Positions 1-9,817 of a stretch of 64,000 bases of DNA are shown here, piece after piece (position 1 is the first letter of the stretch; each line of letters starts with the position of its first letter). The stretch covers positions 1,681,156 through 1,745,155 of the forward strand of contig CP074573.1 of NCBI GenBank assembly GCA_018394295.1, written 5' to 3'. The DNA comes from Mycoplasmatota bacterium (lineage in GTDB: Bacteria; Bacillota_I; Bacilli_A; Haloplasmatales; Haloplasmataceae). Both the position numbers and the translations under genes were made by a program. A model generated the notes under the pieces. It was not told where the DNA came from, ran no database searches, and worked only from the letters and a program-made list of their open reading frames with translations.

Positions 1-602
1 TCTTTAATTGCGATATTATGGGTTACAATAACTATTGTTGTTTTCAAATCTTTATTTAATTGTTGTAAAACATCTAATACTTGTTTTCCAGTTTCTTCAT
101 CTAGTGCACCCGTTGGTTCATCACAAAATAATATCGATGGATTCTTTGCAAGTGCTCTAGCGATTGAAACCCGTTGTTGTTGCCCCCCTGATAATTGATA
201 AGGATATTTATCTATTTGGTCTGTCATCCCAATTTTTTCTAACAATTCATCTATTGATAATGGATTTTCACTTAAATTTCTTCCAACTTCGATGTTTTCA
301 TAAACATTCAAATTAGATAATAAATTATAAGATTGAAAAATAAACCCTAATTTTCTTCTTCGGAAATTAGTTAATGTTTTATCTTTCATATCTGTAATCA
401 TTTCCCCGTCAACTTCAATTTCTCCACTTGTTACACTATCTAATCCACTAATAACATTTAATAAAGTTGATTTTCCACTTCCAGATGGTCCTAATATTAC
501 CACAAACTCACCATCTTGGATTTCTAAACTGACATCACGTAAAGCATGGGTTTCTACAACACCTGTTTGGTAAACTTTCTTAACATTTTTAACCTTAATC
601 AT
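1..602 (-). CDS. ABC transporter ATP-binding protein (MacB/LolD type), 3' end outside window
   Basis: About 200 residues are visible before the window edge cuts the gene. The protein begins MIKVKNVKKVY, with Walker A GPSGSGKST near residue 38, a Q-loop (IFQSYN), the signature LSGGQQQR and Walker B ILFCDEPTGALD. The TGALD after Walker B is typical of the LolD/MacB/FtsE/BceA group, whose ATPases power export or membrane-protein-linked peptide resistance through FtsX-like permeases. The ATG at 602 follows a good AGGAGG ribosome site. The partner permease would lie beyond the left edge. The exact substrate cannot be told. Confidence 0.9.
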   Translation of the reverse strand, partial: MIKVKNVKKVYQTGVVETHALRDVSLEIQDGEFVVILGPSGSGKSTLLNVISGLDSVTSGEIEVDGEMITDMKDKTLTNFRRRKLGFIFQSYNLLSNLNVYENIEVGRNLSENPLSIDELLEKIGMTDQIDKYPYQLSGGQQQRVSIARALAKNPSILFCDEPTGALDEETGKQVLDVLQQLNKDLKTTIVIVTHNIAIK

Positions 603-710
603 CTTATATCCTCCTTGTCCTTGAACTTGACTATTTTTAATTATATGATTAAACATAAAATTAGTCAAATTATATGTTATGATATAGATTTATTACGTAT
701 AGATAAAATA

Positions 711-738
711 AATGCATATCAATACTATTGATATGCAT
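711..738 (-). terminator. Terminator after plsC
   Basis: A near-perfect hairpin (ATGCATATCAA / TTGATATGCAT) lies just past the plsC stop. On the minus strand it is followed by a T-rich stretch. Confidence 0.6.
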
Positions 739-743
739 TAGAT

Positions 744-1484
744 CTATTCAGGAATAATTGTGGATTCGATTGTTTCCTTTGTCATTTGTTGAAGATCTTC
801 CGCTATTTCTTTTACACCGACACCTTCTGAGATATGTTTTACATAGGGTTTTAATATCTTAATCACAATCGTACCTTTTTTCAATTTACCAATGACTTCA
901 TGAGCTGTATATATCTTATCAGTTCCGATGACTACGACCGGAACGATAGGAACTTTTGCCTTCGTAGCTAATCTTAAACCACCGGTTTGAAACTTAGCAA
1001 CTGGCTCATCAGTTACCATTTTAGTTATTTCTCCTTCAGGAAACAAAATGAAAGAATGACCTTTTTTCATATTGTCAATTCCTCGATTAATTGCTTTGAT
1101 ACCTTCACGAGGATTTTTTCTATCAACAAAGATACATCCAAAAGATTTAAACCATGGTGCTAAAACAGGAATCTTTTCAAACCATAAATCACCAGCAATA
1201 ACAGCACCTAATTGTTTTACTACTGCATAACTAACAAAATAAGGATCAATCATACTAGGATGATTTGAGGTATATAAAACAGCTCCATCAGGAACATTCT
1301 CTCTTCCTTCTACAATAACCTTAGAACCTGCTCTTTTTACAATTATATTACATAATCTTCCGATATATTTAAATCTCTCTTCAATACTATATTTTTCTGG
1401 ATTTTTATATCGTTTTCTAATAGGAATTAAATGAAATAAAACATAAAAAAATGCATTTAAATAGACCCATAATATTCGAAACAT
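744..1484 (-). CDS. plsC: 1-acyl-sn-glycerol-3-phosphate acyltransferase
   Basis: 246 residues. Transfers an acyl chain to lysophosphatidic acid to make phosphatidic acid at the membrane. The N-terminus has a hydrophobic segment (WVYLNAFFYVLFHLI). The catalytic HX4D motif is seen as NHPSMID near residues 74-80, and the substrate-binding FPEG block near 148-151, followed by a proline/valine-rich IVPVVVIG strand as in the family. It is monocistronic here: its own terminator follows, and an IS1182-type element lies upstream at 1604. ATG with GGAGGC upstream. The family call is firm; acyl preference is not inferable. Confidence 0.92.
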   Translation of the reverse strand: MFRILWVYLNAFFYVLFHLIPIRKRYKNPEKYSIEERFKYIGRLCNIIVKRAGSKVIVEGRENVPDGAVLYTSNHPSMIDPYFVSYAVVKQLGAVIAGDLWFEKIPVLAPWFKSFGCIFVDRKNPREGIKAINRGIDNMKKGHSFILFPEGEITKMVTDEPVAKFQTGGLRLATKAKVPIVPVVVIGTDKIYTAHEVIGKLKKGTIVIKILKPYVKHISEGVGVKEIAEDLQQMTKETIESTIIPE

Positions 1485-1603
1485 TTTAATGCCTCCCTAA
1501 ACCCGAATATTCAATATTATTATTATAACAAAATACACAAAAAAATTCATCCATTATTATGAAAAAAATTATAGAACTGTTTAAAAAAAAGAGGTGAAAA
1601 TTC

Positions 1604-3328
1604 GAGGCTGCTGAAAAAGTCTCATCAAATTATGAATTGGGAAGAGTATATTAATTATTCTTCCTTTTTTCATATAAATACAACGAAAAGAAAGTGAAAA
1701 ATGATATAATGAAGGTAGAAAATAATTTGAAATTGGTGATAGTATGCTACCTAATAAAGAACTTGTCTTAAGTCCATACAGTAAGTTGTATGATATTGTG
1801 GTTCCAAAGAATCATATATTAAGAAAATTTAAAGAATTAGTGGATTTTGAATTTGTTTATGAAGAATTAAAAGATAAATATACAAAGGATAATGGAGCGA
1901 CAGCGAAATGTCCTATTTTTATGTTTAAATTATTATTATTAAAAGTAATGTATCCAATGTCTGACCGAGATTTAGTTGAGCAAGCACAATTAAATATGGC
2001 ATATAAGTATTTTTTAGAAATAGCTCCAGAAGAAACAGATATTATCCATCCAACAAGTTTAACAAAGTTTAGAAAGTTACGATTAAAAGATGGAGAATTA
2101 TTAGATAAACTAATTTCAAAAACAGTAGAGCTAGCACTAAACTTAGGATTAATAAAATCAAAACAAATAATAGTAGACTCAACACATACAAATAGTATGT
2201 TTAATTATAAATCACCACTTGAAATCTTAGAAGAGAAATCAAAAAATTTACGAAAAGTAGTATATAAGACTGATGAAAGTTATAAAGATAAGATGCCTGA
2301 AAAGCCAATATCAAAGAATATAGACGATCATATAAAATACTGTAATGAATTAGTTGAATTAATTAGAAATGATGAAAATTTACTAATCAGAGAAAATATT
2401 AGATTAAAAACAAACTTATTAGAAGAAATAGTAAATGATAATATTGAAGAAATAAATTCAATGGTAGAAAAGGATGCAAAAGTAGGACATAAATCAGCTG
2501 ATACATCATTCTTTGGATATAAAACACATATCGCGATGGTGCCAGAACGAATTATCACAGCGGCAGTTGTGACAAGTGGAGATAAACACGATGGAAAGCA
2601 AGCAAGAGAATTATATGTGAAATCAAAAGAAAATGGAATTGAAGTTGATGCTTTTATAGGGGATGGAGCGTATTCAGAAAAAGAACTAATAGAATATGCG
2701 AAAAAAAATGAATTTAAATTAGTTTCAAAATTGAGTAAAACAGTATCTAAAGGAAATAAAAGAAAATGTGAGGATTTTGAATATAATAAAGATGCGAAAA
2801 GATATGTATGTAAAGCAGGTCATATGGGAGTTAGAGTTGCACTACATGGTAAAAAGAAACATGAGATAGAAGGAACTCCATTGCGAGAAACGCATTATTT
2901 TGATGTAGAAAAATGTAAAACGTGTCCATTTAAAGAAGAATGTGGATATAAAGAAGGACAAGATAGTAGATCTTATACAGTTACATTAAAGAAGGATAAT
3001 GTTCATGCAGAACATGAAAAATTTCAAGAAAGTAAAGAATTCAAAGAATTAGCAAAAGAAAGGTATAAGATAGAAGCTAAAAATTCTGAATTGAAAAATA
3101 GTCATGGATATAAAAGATGTCAATCCCATGGCCTTTTAGGTATGCAGATACAATCAGCAATGACAATATTCGCAGTAAACTTGAAAAGAATTGTAACACT
3201 AATGGGATAGAATATATCTCATTCTTTAATAGAAACAATAAAAAAGTTAGAAAATGAAGTTAAATCATTTCTAACTTTTTTTATTTAATATTAGTTATCT
3301 GAAAATAGACTAGATTTTCAGCACCCTC
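1604..3328 (+). mobile_element. IS1182-family insertion sequence, intact copy A (1725 bp)
   Basis: Bounded by 8-bp target duplications GAAAATTC (1596-1603 and 3329-3336). Terminal inverted repeats are GAGGCTGCTGAAAA on the left and GAGGGTGCTGAAAA (reverse complement of the right end). Inside the left end a hairpin followed by a T run (about 1639-1671) would stop read-in transcription, and another hairpin with T run (about 3244-3282) follows the transposase gene. Removing the element restores a hairpin downstream of ileS (AAAGAGG...CCTCTTT followed by eight T on the minus strand), so the element sits in the presumed ileS terminator. It is almost identical to the copy at 31018-32741. Confidence 0.9.
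1744..3210 (+). CDS. IS1182-family transposase (intact)
   Basis: 488 residues, the usual size for this DDE family. The N-terminal part (FEFVYEELKDKYTKDNGATAKCPIFMFKLLLLKVMYPMSDRDL...) is the DUF772-like domain. The DDE catalytic region includes IIVDSTHTN, HKSADTSFFGYKTHIA and AFIGDGAYSEKE, followed by a cysteine cluster (CKTCPFKEECGY) and the C-terminal ERYKIEAKNSELKNSHGYKR. Catalyses cut-and-paste or copy movement of the element. The frame passes unbroken through an A8 run at about 2700-2707, the place where the second copy has lost one A. Confidence 0.95.
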   Translation: MLPNKELVLSPYSKLYDIVVPKNHILRKFKELVDFEFVYEELKDKYTKDNGATAKCPIFMFKLLLLKVMYPMSDRDLVEQAQLNMAYKYFLEIAPEETDIIHPTSLTKFRKLRLKDGELLDKLISKTVELALNLGLIKSKQIIVDSTHTNSMFNYKSPLEILEEKSKNLRKVVYKTDESYKDKMPEKPISKNIDDHIKYCNELVELIRNDENLLIRENIRLKTNLLEEIVNDNIEEINSMVEKDAKVGHKSADTSFFGYKTHIAMVPERIITAAVVTSGDKHDGKQARELYVKSKENGIEVDAFIGDGAYSEKELIEYAKKNEFKLVSKLSKTVSKGNKRKCEDFEYNKDAKRYVCKAGHMGVRVALHGKKKHEIEGTPLRETHYFDVEKCKTCPFKEECGYKEGQDSRSYTVTLKKDNVHAEHEKFQESKEFKELAKERYKIEAKNSELKNSHGYKRCQSHGLLGMQIQSAMTIFAVNLKRIVTLMG

Positions 3329-3374
3329 GAAAATTCCATCAATTTTAATGAAATCATCCCTCTTTCTAAATTAA

Positions 3375-6107
3375 TTATTCACTTATAACAGATTGGCAAC
3401 GTTCGCATAATTCATTTTCATTGATATGACTAACCACTTGCCAACATCTTGCACAAGTATGTCCTTCTGCATTTTCAACAAGTACTGCCATCTGTTCAAA
3501 CTTTAAGGCATTTTCAGGTGCTTTATCATATTCACTCATTTCAAATTGAGATACAATAAAGATTTGTTGGAGGTTTGCATCTAAACTATCTAAGAAAGTT
3601 TTTACTTCTTGATTTGGATATAAGGTTAACTTCGCATTAAATGATTTTCCAATAATCTTTTGATTTCTTGCCTCTTCTAATGCTTTTAAAACATCATCAC
3701 GTAAAGCTAAGAAATGTTCATATTTAACTTTTATTGTTTCGCTATCTGCATAATTTGATACCTCTGGCATATCAGCTAAATGAACGAATTCTTCTTGATG
3801 TAACTGTTCATATACTTCATCAGCTGTATGTGGAATAATCGGTGCTAATAAACGAGCTAAACGACTACAATTTTCATATAATACTGTTTGAATCGCTCTT
3901 CTATCCGCTGAATTTGCTTTTTCAATGTATAAAACATCTTTTGTAAAATCTAGATAGAAAGATGATAAGAATTGTGTAATATAATTATTCACTAAACGAT
4001 AAACATCATCAAAAGCAAATGTATCATAAGCAGCCTTCACTTCACTAGTTAATTCATCTAACTTAACTAATACGAAACGATCAATTTCTTTCATATCTTG
4101 ATAGTTAATTGAATCTTCACTAACATTAAAATCAGAGATATTTCCTAATAAGAAACGGAATGTATTTCTAATCTTACGATATGATTCACTCACTTGTTTC
4201 ATTAAATTATTAGAAATACGTACATCAGATTGGTAATCAACTGATGAAACCCACAAACGTAAAATATCCGTACCTGATTGATTGATAACTTTCAATGGAT
4301 CAATTACATTTCCTAAAGACTTACTCATTTTACGACCTTCTCCATCTAACACAAAACCATGTGTCACAACGTTTTTATAAGGTGCTTTATTAGTCATTGC
4401 AACGCCAGTTGATAAAGATGAATTAAACCAACCACGGTATTGGTCTGAACCTTCTAAATAAAGGTCAGCAGGATAAGGCAATCCTCTTTCTATTAAAACT
4501 GAATGATGGCTGCTTCCTGAATCAAACCAAACATCCATGATATCTGTTTCTTTACGGAATTTATTATTTGGACTTCCTTTATGGGTAAAACCTTTTGGTA
4601 ATAGGTCTTTTGCTTCCCAATCAAACCAAACATTAGATCCATGTTCTTTAAATAATTTAGAGATATGTAAGATGACTTCTTCATTTAAGATTTCTTCACC
4701 ATTTTCAGCATAAAACACTGGAATTGGGATTCCCCAAAGACGTTGACGAGAAATACACCAATCTTTACGGTCTTTAATCATATTACCTAAACGAGTATCA
4801 CCCCATTTAGGATACCAATTAACTTCATTAATCTCTTTTAACATCCTATCTTTTAACGCTTCAATTGATGCAAACCATTGTGGGGTTACTCGGAAAATAA
4901 TAGGTTTTTTGGTACGCCAATCATGTGGGTACGAGTGCGTTATAAATGTTAATTTTAATAAGGCTCCTTTTTCCTCTAACATTTGTGTAACTTCTTTATT
5001 AGCCTTATCAACATGTAATCCTTCAAAATAAATCGTATCTTTTGTTAATTTACCTTTTTCATCAGCAATACATAATGGTTCAAGATTATAAACTTTCCCA
5101 ATATTAAAATCATCTTCCCCATGACCAGGAGCTGTATGTACGCATCCTGTCGCTTCCGCAGTAACATGTTCCCCTAGTACAACTAAAGAGGTTCTATCAT
5201 ATAAAGGATGTTTACAGGTAATATATTCTAATTTTTCACCTTTTAGAGTTTTTAAAACTTCTACCTCTTGCCAATTAAGTTCTTCTGTTAATTTAGAAAC
5301 AAGTTCACTAGCAACAACATATTTTGCTTTTTCTGTTTTAACAACTGAATAATCTAATTCTGGATGCACTGAAATGGCTAGATTTCCAGGAATAGTCCAT
5401 GGTGTTGTTGTCCAAATAACGAACTTTTCATCTCCATCTAAGACATCTTTACTATCAACTACATCAAACGCTACAAAAATTGATGGTGATTTTTTGTCGT
5501 GATACTCAATCTCTGCTTCAGCTAGAGCTGATTCACTAGACCATGACCAATAAACTGGTCGAACACCCTTATAAATTAGTCCACGAGACACCATTTTCGC
5601 AAACACTTGTAGTTGCATCGCTTCATATTCTTTTTGATAAGTAATATATGGATTTTCCCAATCACCAATAACACCTAAGCGTTTAAATTGTTCTTTTTGA
5701 TTGGCAACTTGTTTTTCAGCATATTCATGACATTTTTGTCGATACTCAGTAGGCGCTAATTTTTTTCTGTCTACCCCTTTTTTAGCAAGGGCTGTTTCAA
5801 TTGGTAGTCCATGTGTATCCCAGCCTGGGATATAAGGTGATTTAAACCCATTCATATTTTTATATCGAATCACGAAATCTTTTAATATTTTATTTAAAGC
5901 ATGACCAATATGAATATTACCATTAGCATAAGGTGGACCATCATGAAGTAAATAGTAAGGTTTATTTTCATTTTTCTTCATAATCTGTTTATATAAATTC
6001 ATTTCTTCCCATTTTTTCTGAATTTGAGGTTCTTTTCTCGGTAAATTTCCTCTCATTTCAAATGTTGTTTTAGGCATCAATAAAGTATTTTTATAATCTT
6101 TATTCAT
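3375..6107 (-). CDS. ileS: Isoleucyl-tRNA synthetase
   Basis: 910 residues, normal for the bacterial enzyme. Charges tRNA-Ile and edits misactivated valine. HIGH is seen as GNIHIGH near residues 63-69, KMSKS in [10 protein letters not shown], the editing-domain threonine-rich block [10 protein letters not shown], and a C-terminal zinc site CARCWQ...CERC. The gene is preceded by a T-box leader with its own consensus promoter, so it is controlled by uncharged tRNA-Ile. It follows the division gene cluster, as in Bacillus. The natural terminator appears to be interrupted by the IS element ending at 3328. Confidence 0.98.
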   Translation of the reverse strand: MNKDYKNTLLMPKTTFEMRGNLPRKEPQIQKKWEEMNLYKQIMKKNENKPYYLLHDGPPYANGNIHIGHALNKILKDFVIRYKNMNGFKSPYIPGWDTHGLPIETALAKKGVDRKKLAPTEYRQKCHEYAEKQVANQKEQFKRLGVIGDWENPYITYQKEYEAMQLQVFAKMVSRGLIYKGVRPVYWSWSSESALAEAEIEYHDKKSPSIFVAFDVVDSKDVLDGDEKFVIWTTTPWTIPGNLAISVHPELDYSVVKTEKAKYVVASELVSKLTEELNWQEVEVLKTLKGEKLEYITCKHPLYDRTSLVVLGEHVTAEATGCVHTAPGHGEDDFNIGKVYNLEPLCIADEKGKLTKDTIYFEGLHVDKANKEVTQMLEEKGALLKLTFITHSYPHDWRTKKPIIFRVTPQWFASIEALKDRMLKEINEVNWYPKWGDTRLGNMIKDRKDWCISRQRLWGIPIPVFYAENGEEILNEEVILHISKLFKEHGSNVWFDWEAKDLLPKGFTHKGSPNNKFRKETDIMDVWFDSGSSHHSVLIERGLPYPADLYLEGSDQYRGWFNSSLSTGVAMTNKAPYKNVVTHGFVLDGEGRKMSKSLGNVIDPLKVINQSGTDILRLWVSSVDYQSDVRISNNLMKQVSESYRKIRNTFRFLLGNISDFNVSEDSINYQDMKEIDRFVLVKLDELTSEVKAAYDTFAFDDVYRLVNNYITQFLSSFYLDFTKDVLYIEKANSADRRAIQTVLYENCSRLARLLAPIIPHTADEVYEQLHQEEFVHLADMPEVSNYADSETIKVKYEHFLALRDDVLKALEEARNQKIIGKSFNAKLTLYPNQEVKTFLDSLDANLQQIFIVSQFEMSEYDKAPENALKFEQMAVLVENAEGHTCARCWQVVSHINENELCERCQSVISE

Positions 6108-6137
6108 AAAATTTCCTCCTTTTAATTAAAAATAAAA

Positions 6138-6382
6138 AATCGCCCTCGTAAAGGACGATTATAACCGTGGTACCACCTTATTTTGTATATATGAATATAC
6201 CTTATCACCTTAACGCGGTAAACGTCATACTTACTTATCATGTTCAGTATGCAGCTCGTGGGTGATTTTCTTTTTTAGGCTTATATAAGGCTTTCACCAT
6301 CCCTTACTCGCTTTAATAAGTTTCTAAAAAATATGTCCCAGTCATCACTATTTTTCACACTTATTTTTTATTACATTAATCT
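6138..6382 (-). promoter_or_regulatory. T-box leader of ileS (isoleucine specific)
   Basis: On the minus strand the leader carries the conserved T-box sequence GGTGGTACCACGG (6165-6177), followed by a terminator hairpin ATCGTCC...GGGCGAT with a T run (about 6133-6160). Upstream lie the Stem I elements, including GGATGGTGAAAGCC. The specifier triplet is read as ATC (6264-6266) in the context GAAAATCACC, matching isoleucine. Uncharged tRNA-Ile is expected to pair with the T-box and prevent termination. Confidence 0.93.
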
Positions 6383-6410
6383 ATTATATCATAAACATAG
6401 TTTGTGTCAA
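6383..6410 (-). promoter_or_regulatory. Promoter of the ileS T-box leader
   Basis: TTGACA (6405-6410) and TATAAT (6383-6388) on the minus strand with a 16-bp spacer: a near-consensus housekeeping sigma promoter. Confidence 0.8.
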
Positions 6411-6417
6411 TAATGGT

Positions 6418-7284
6418 TTATTTATTGTTTTTATATTGATTGATAATATCTAAAAATTTCGATTTACCCTGTGGTAATTTTTCTTCTTCATCTTCTACTA
6501 TTTCATCGATTTGTTCTTCTATGATAATATCTTCAATGTCAGTTGGTTCAACTTCTTTTAATTCAATTGTTTTATTATCAATCGTAATATGTTCATCTTT
6601 TAATATATTATTAATACCAACTATATCTTCTTCACTAGGATTTTCTTTAACCATTTGAACTATCTCTTGGTATTTAGGATCATTTGACAGTTTTTCAATA
6701 TTTTCATCACATAATTTTTGTAATTTTTCATCCACTTCAAAGAATTGAAGTAAATCACGAAATTCCTCATTATCAGAGCGGATAATATAATAATTAGTGT
6801 CAGAAAAACGGAATAACGTTTTTCTGAAGATCGATAAAATATGTTTTCGATATAGTTTTGCTTCATCATCTTTTAATTTAATCTCTTCAATCACTTGTTG
6901 CATTTTCTCAATAAAAGATTGAATAATTTTATTTTGACTATCATCTGCTTTATCAATAATTAATTGGGAATTTTTATTTGCTTCTAAAATAATATTCTCG
7001 GCTTCTTCCCGTGCATTATCTGTGATTTTTTGGGCTTCTTCATTAGCTTTAGCGATTATCTCATCAATTTTTAACTTGTAGTCTTCTGGTGATTCACTCA
7101 GTGGGTTTTTCTTCAAATGATCCATTTCCGCAAATAAAGTTTTATTTTCTGCTTCTAAATTAGATCTTTTTTCATTAATATCTACTAAAAAATCCAAGAG
7201 TTTAATCACAACTATTTTCATTTCTTCGGTATTATAACTTTCGATATTCGCTAATATTTGTTCACGTAAAGCTTTAAAATCCAT
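6418..7284 (-). CDS. Divergent DivIVA-like coiled-coil protein
   Basis: 288 residues, acidic, mostly helical. It occupies the place of divIVA between ylmH and ileS. Residues 17-50 (YNTEEMKIVVIKLLDFLVDINEKRSNLEAENKTL) align loosely with the start of DivIVA (GYDEEEVDEFLD...), followed by a long A/E/I-rich coiled coil (EIIAKANEEAQKITDNAREE). The normal DivIVA opening with its membrane-inserting Phe-Arg loop is not evident. The C-terminus is a very acidic tail (EEQIDEIVEDEEEK). DivIVA proteins mark curved membrane and recruit division or sporulation proteins. Position makes this role likely here, but the sequence alone gives only moderate support. Confidence 0.7.
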   Translation of the reverse strand: MDFKALREQILANIESYNTEEMKIVVIKLLDFLVDINEKRSNLEAENKTLFAEMDHLKKNPLSESPEDYKLKIDEIIAKANEEAQKITDNAREEAENIILEANKNSQLIIDKADDSQNKIIQSFIEKMQQVIEEIKLKDDEAKLYRKHILSIFRKTLFRFSDTNYYIIRSDNEEFRDLLQFFEVDEKLQKLCDENIEKLSNDPKYQEIVQMVKENPSEEDIVGINNILKDEHITIDNKTIELKEVEPTDIEDIIIEEQIDEIVEDEEEKLPQGKSKFLDIINQYKNNK

Positions 7285-7304
7285 AATGATCCCTCCGATA
7301 TGTT

Positions 7305-8060
7305 CTATGAAGTAGGTATTTTTATTTCAAGCACAAATTTATCCGATTTCGTTTTTCTTAACATCTTAGAAATGGTAAATCGTCCATGTTTTCTTACAGA
7401 TACGACATCATTAATTTCACATTTTACCGCTGGGTTAGATGTAATTCGATAATTTTTATAAACATAACTTGATAATACCATCTGTTTTGCATTATCTCTA
7501 GATAAATTATAAACGTGGCTGATTAAATTATCAATACGCATTGATGAAATAATGATCTCTTTGGTCAAAAACTTTTGGGTTATATCTAACTTATTAACAT
7601 GTCTTTCTAGGGTGATAGGAACTTTATTTATCGTATTAAATTCTAATAAAATAACTGGCTCTATATCAGATGATATAAAAAAATAACATTCCTCTTCACT
7701 AAAAACAATATCTCCAAATAAAGCACGATCAATTTGTAGGCTCATTAAGGTCCCTAATACATTTTGATGATTTATTTTTAAATAACGTTTATTATATTCT
7801 ATTTTAAAACAAGTAATATTAAAATTAGATTTAAAGGTAACGGTATCTGGATATAGAAAACAACGTTTTCTTTCTGCGTTTTCATATCCCCCTTCAAATA
7901 AAACCTTTATTCGATGAAACTTAGTAGTATCAGTAATAATTTCTTGTTCTCTTAAAGATAAAAATTTCGTTAAAATAATTCTACCATTTTTTTCAACTTT
8001 TTCAATCTGTTCAATGATTTGAGCGTAAAACTCTTTTTCTTCAGCTAATAAATTTAACAT
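7305..8060 (-). CDS. ylmH: YlmH, S4-domain RNA-binding protein
   Basis: 251 residues. The C-terminal third is an S4 RNA-binding domain (MRIDNLISHVYNLSRDNAKQMVLSSYVYKN...INDVVSVRKHGRF). The N-terminal part is the YlmH-specific region. Known family members bind the ribosome or tRNA and have been linked to ribosome quality control and, by location, to division. It lies 8 bp from the YggT gene and 20 bp from the DivIVA-like gene, so it is part of the same transcription unit. Confidence 0.9.
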   Translation of the reverse strand: MLNLLAEEKEFYAQIIEQIEKVEKNGRIILTKFLSLREQEIITDTTKFHRIKVLFEGGYENAERKRCFLYPDTVTFKSNFNITCFKIEYNKRYLKINHQNVLGTLMSLQIDRALFGDIVFSEEECYFFISSDIEPVILLEFNTINKVPITLERHVNKLDITQKFLTKEIIISSMRIDNLISHVYNLSRDNAKQMVLSSYVYKNYRITSNPAVKCEINDVVSVRKHGRFTISKMLRKTKSDKFVLEIKIPTS

Positions 8061-8068
8061 TCAAAATC

Positions 8069-8320
8069 TCACATTCCATAAATAACTCTCATTAATTGAT
8101 ATAATACTTCTAAAAATACAACCGCTAATATCGGTGCAAAACTAATGCCTGAAACAGTCGCAAAACGAAATACATTCAGTAAAGGTTCACATAATCTAGC
8201 AAGAATTTGATAAATTTTAGAACCTCTAGCTTCAGGAAAATAACCCACCAAAACATAAGCTAAAATAATATAAGTATAAATTCGAATTAAATATCCGAAT
8301 GCCTCAATATATATATACAC
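8069..8320 (-). CDS. ylmG: YggT-family membrane protein (YlmG)
   Basis: 83 residues with two hydrophobic helices (about 8-27 and 60-78) separated by the family block DPL-like region, here LARLCEPLLNVFRF. YggT proteins are small integral membrane proteins in the sepF neighbourhood of Gram-positive bacteria and of plastids (YLMG); their function is not settled. It is tightly packed with ylmH and sepF. Confidence 0.88.
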   Translation of the reverse strand: MYIYIEAFGYLIRIYTYIILAYVLVGYFPEARGSKIYQILARLCEPLLNVFRFATVSGISFAPILAVVFLEVLYQLMRVIYGM

Positions 8321-8341
8321 AATTAAACATCTCCTAGTATT

Positions 8342-8701
8342 TTATTTGTTCGTCCAAAATCGAAAAACTTTTTTAGATATTTTTTCGACATCTCCTTCTA
8401 ATACATAGATAGCCCCTAAGACAAAATCTGTAATACGTTTACAGGTATCAATATCAACATCATTCATATTAATGGTAATAATATTACCTAATTCAATTTG
8501 TTCAACGACTTCACAAGCATCACCAAAGGTTTTTGGATAAAGAGTAATTTCTTGCTTTTGTTTCATTTCTATATTCGGTTTAATATATGTTTCTTCTTGA
8601 AAAACATTTTCTTCTTCGGCAAATTCTTCATATAAATTCTCATCAACGGATTCTTCTTCAAATCCTAAAAATTTTTTAAACATTTTTTTGAACACAGCCA
8701 T
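8342..8701 (-). CDS. sepF: Cell division protein SepF
   Basis: 119 residues. An N-terminal amphipathic membrane-binding helix (MAVFKKMFKKFLGF) is followed by an acidic linker and the C-terminal SepF core (ITLYPKTFGDACEVVEQIELGNIITINMNDVDIDTCKRITDFVLGAIYVLEGDVEKISKKVFRF). SepF tethers FtsZ to the membrane and aligns filaments. The linker is shorter than in B. subtilis. Co-transcribed with yggS and yggT by spacing. Confidence 0.95.
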   Translation of the reverse strand: MAVFKKMFKKFLGFEEESVDENLYEEFAEEENVFQEETYIKPNIEMKQKQEITLYPKTFGDACEVVEQIELGNIITINMNDVDIDTCKRITDFVLGAIYVLEGDVEKISKKVFRFWTNK

Positions 8702-8715
8702 TATAATTCCTCCGT

Positions 8716-9384
8716 TTACTTAAATAACCTAGACCCTATTCTAACAAATGTTGCACCTTCTTCAATTGCGATATGAAAGTCATTACTCATTCCCATCGAT
8801 AACTGATTACATGGTGCATATATCAAATTTAAATCTTGAATTTCTGATTGTAATGTTTTTAATTTCTTAAATGTTTCTCGAATGATGGTTTCATCCTGTG
8901 TATTTTCTGCCATTGTCATTAAACCAATTACTCTTATTTTATCATATTTTTCGATTAATTGAACAAATGATTTTACTTCATTTACATTTAATCCATGTTT
9001 ACTATCTTCTTCTGAACAATTGACTTCAATAAAACAGTTCAAAACATCATCACGGTATTTATTAATTTCTTTCGCTAAACTTTCACGATCTAATGAGTGT
9101 AGATAATCTATTTTATTAATTACCTTTTTTACTTTATTTGTTTGTAAACTACCTATAAAATGCCAAATAATGGATTTATTATGTAATAATTGTTCTTTCT
9201 CTAAAAAGGCATTTACTCGGTTTTCACCAAAATCGCTTACCCCTTCTTCAAGTAAAGAATCAATTTCATCAACACCTACATATTTCGTCGCTGCACATAT
9301 TTTAACATCATAACTAAGTAGATATTTGTTTTTTATTGTTGCTATCTCCTCTTTAACCATTTTAACATTTTCTTTTATGTTCAC
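8716..9384 (-). CDS. yggS: YggS-family pyridoxal phosphate homeostasis protein
   Basis: 222 residues, alanine-racemase-like barrel. The PLP lysine sits in KICAATKYVG near residue 33. Further family blocks are SDFGENRVNAF, WHFIGSLQTNK, CFIEVNCSEEDSKHG, GLMTMAEN and LSMGMSNDFHIAIEEGATFVRIGSRLF. Members bind PLP without catalysing a reaction and keep vitamin B6 and amino-acid pools balanced. In Firmicutes the gene (ylmE) regularly lies before sepF, as here. Confidence 0.95.
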   Translation of the reverse strand: MNIKENVKMVKEEIATIKNKYLLSYDVKICAATKYVGVDEIDSLLEEGVSDFGENRVNAFLEKEQLLHNKSIIWHFIGSLQTNKVKKVINKIDYLHSLDRESLAKEINKYRDDVLNCFIEVNCSEEDSKHGLNVNEVKSFVQLIEKYDKIRVIGLMTMAENTQDETIIRETFKKLKTLQSEIQDLNLIYAPCNQLSMGMSNDFHIAIEEGATFVRIGSRLFK

Positions 9385-9459
9385 AAGTATCCCATCCTAC
9401 TAAAATAATTCATCTATATTATATTATATTATATCATATTATACAAATTTTACTAATAA

Positions 9460-9705
9460 TTATCGTAAATTTTTAACTGGATAATTCACAATAATAACAT
9501 TTTCACCGATTTTAACGATTTGATCCCAAGGAATACGAATACATTCGCGTTTCGCAAAAAAATTCCCTAATCCTAATCTCTCTTGAATAAAAATGGCGAA
9601 TATTTGCCCACTATTGGGTTCTATTTCTAAATCGGTAATAAATCCAATAATAACACCATCAACTACATTAATCACTTCTTTTATTTCCATCTCAGAAAAT
9701 AACAT
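9460..9705 (-). CDS. ylmC: PRC-barrel protein of the YlmC/YmxH family
   Basis: 81 residues consisting of one PRC-barrel: KEVINVVDGVIIGFITDLEIEPNSGQIFAIFI, then RIPWDQIVKIGENVIIVN. YlmC/YmxH proteins are found in spore formers next to sigG or in sporulation operons. The precise role is unknown. It stands between the sigG terminator and yggS. Confidence 0.85.
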   Translation of the reverse strand: MLFSEMEIKEVINVVDGVIIGFITDLEIEPNSGQIFAIFIQERLGLGNFFAKRECIRIPWDQIVKIGENVIIVNYPVKNLR

Positions 9706-9749
9706 ATTATAACCTCCCTTTAAAACTATTATATGCAGAAATTGTAAAT

Positions 9750-9794
9750 AAAAAAACGAGCATAAGATGTTTTATATAAAACACCTAATGCTCG
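9750..9794 (-). terminator. Terminator after sigG
   Basis: Hairpin CGAGCATTAGGTGTTTT / AAAACATCTTATGCTCG with one mismatch and a T7 run on the minus strand, just past the sigG stop. Confidence 0.85.
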
Positions 9795-9817
9795 AAATAA
9801 TTTATTTGTTTACTGAA

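Noticed and set aside
546-731. Open frame of 61 codons on the plus strand
   Set aside because: It overlaps the ABC ATPase gene start in antisense, lacks a ribosome site and has AT-driven composition.
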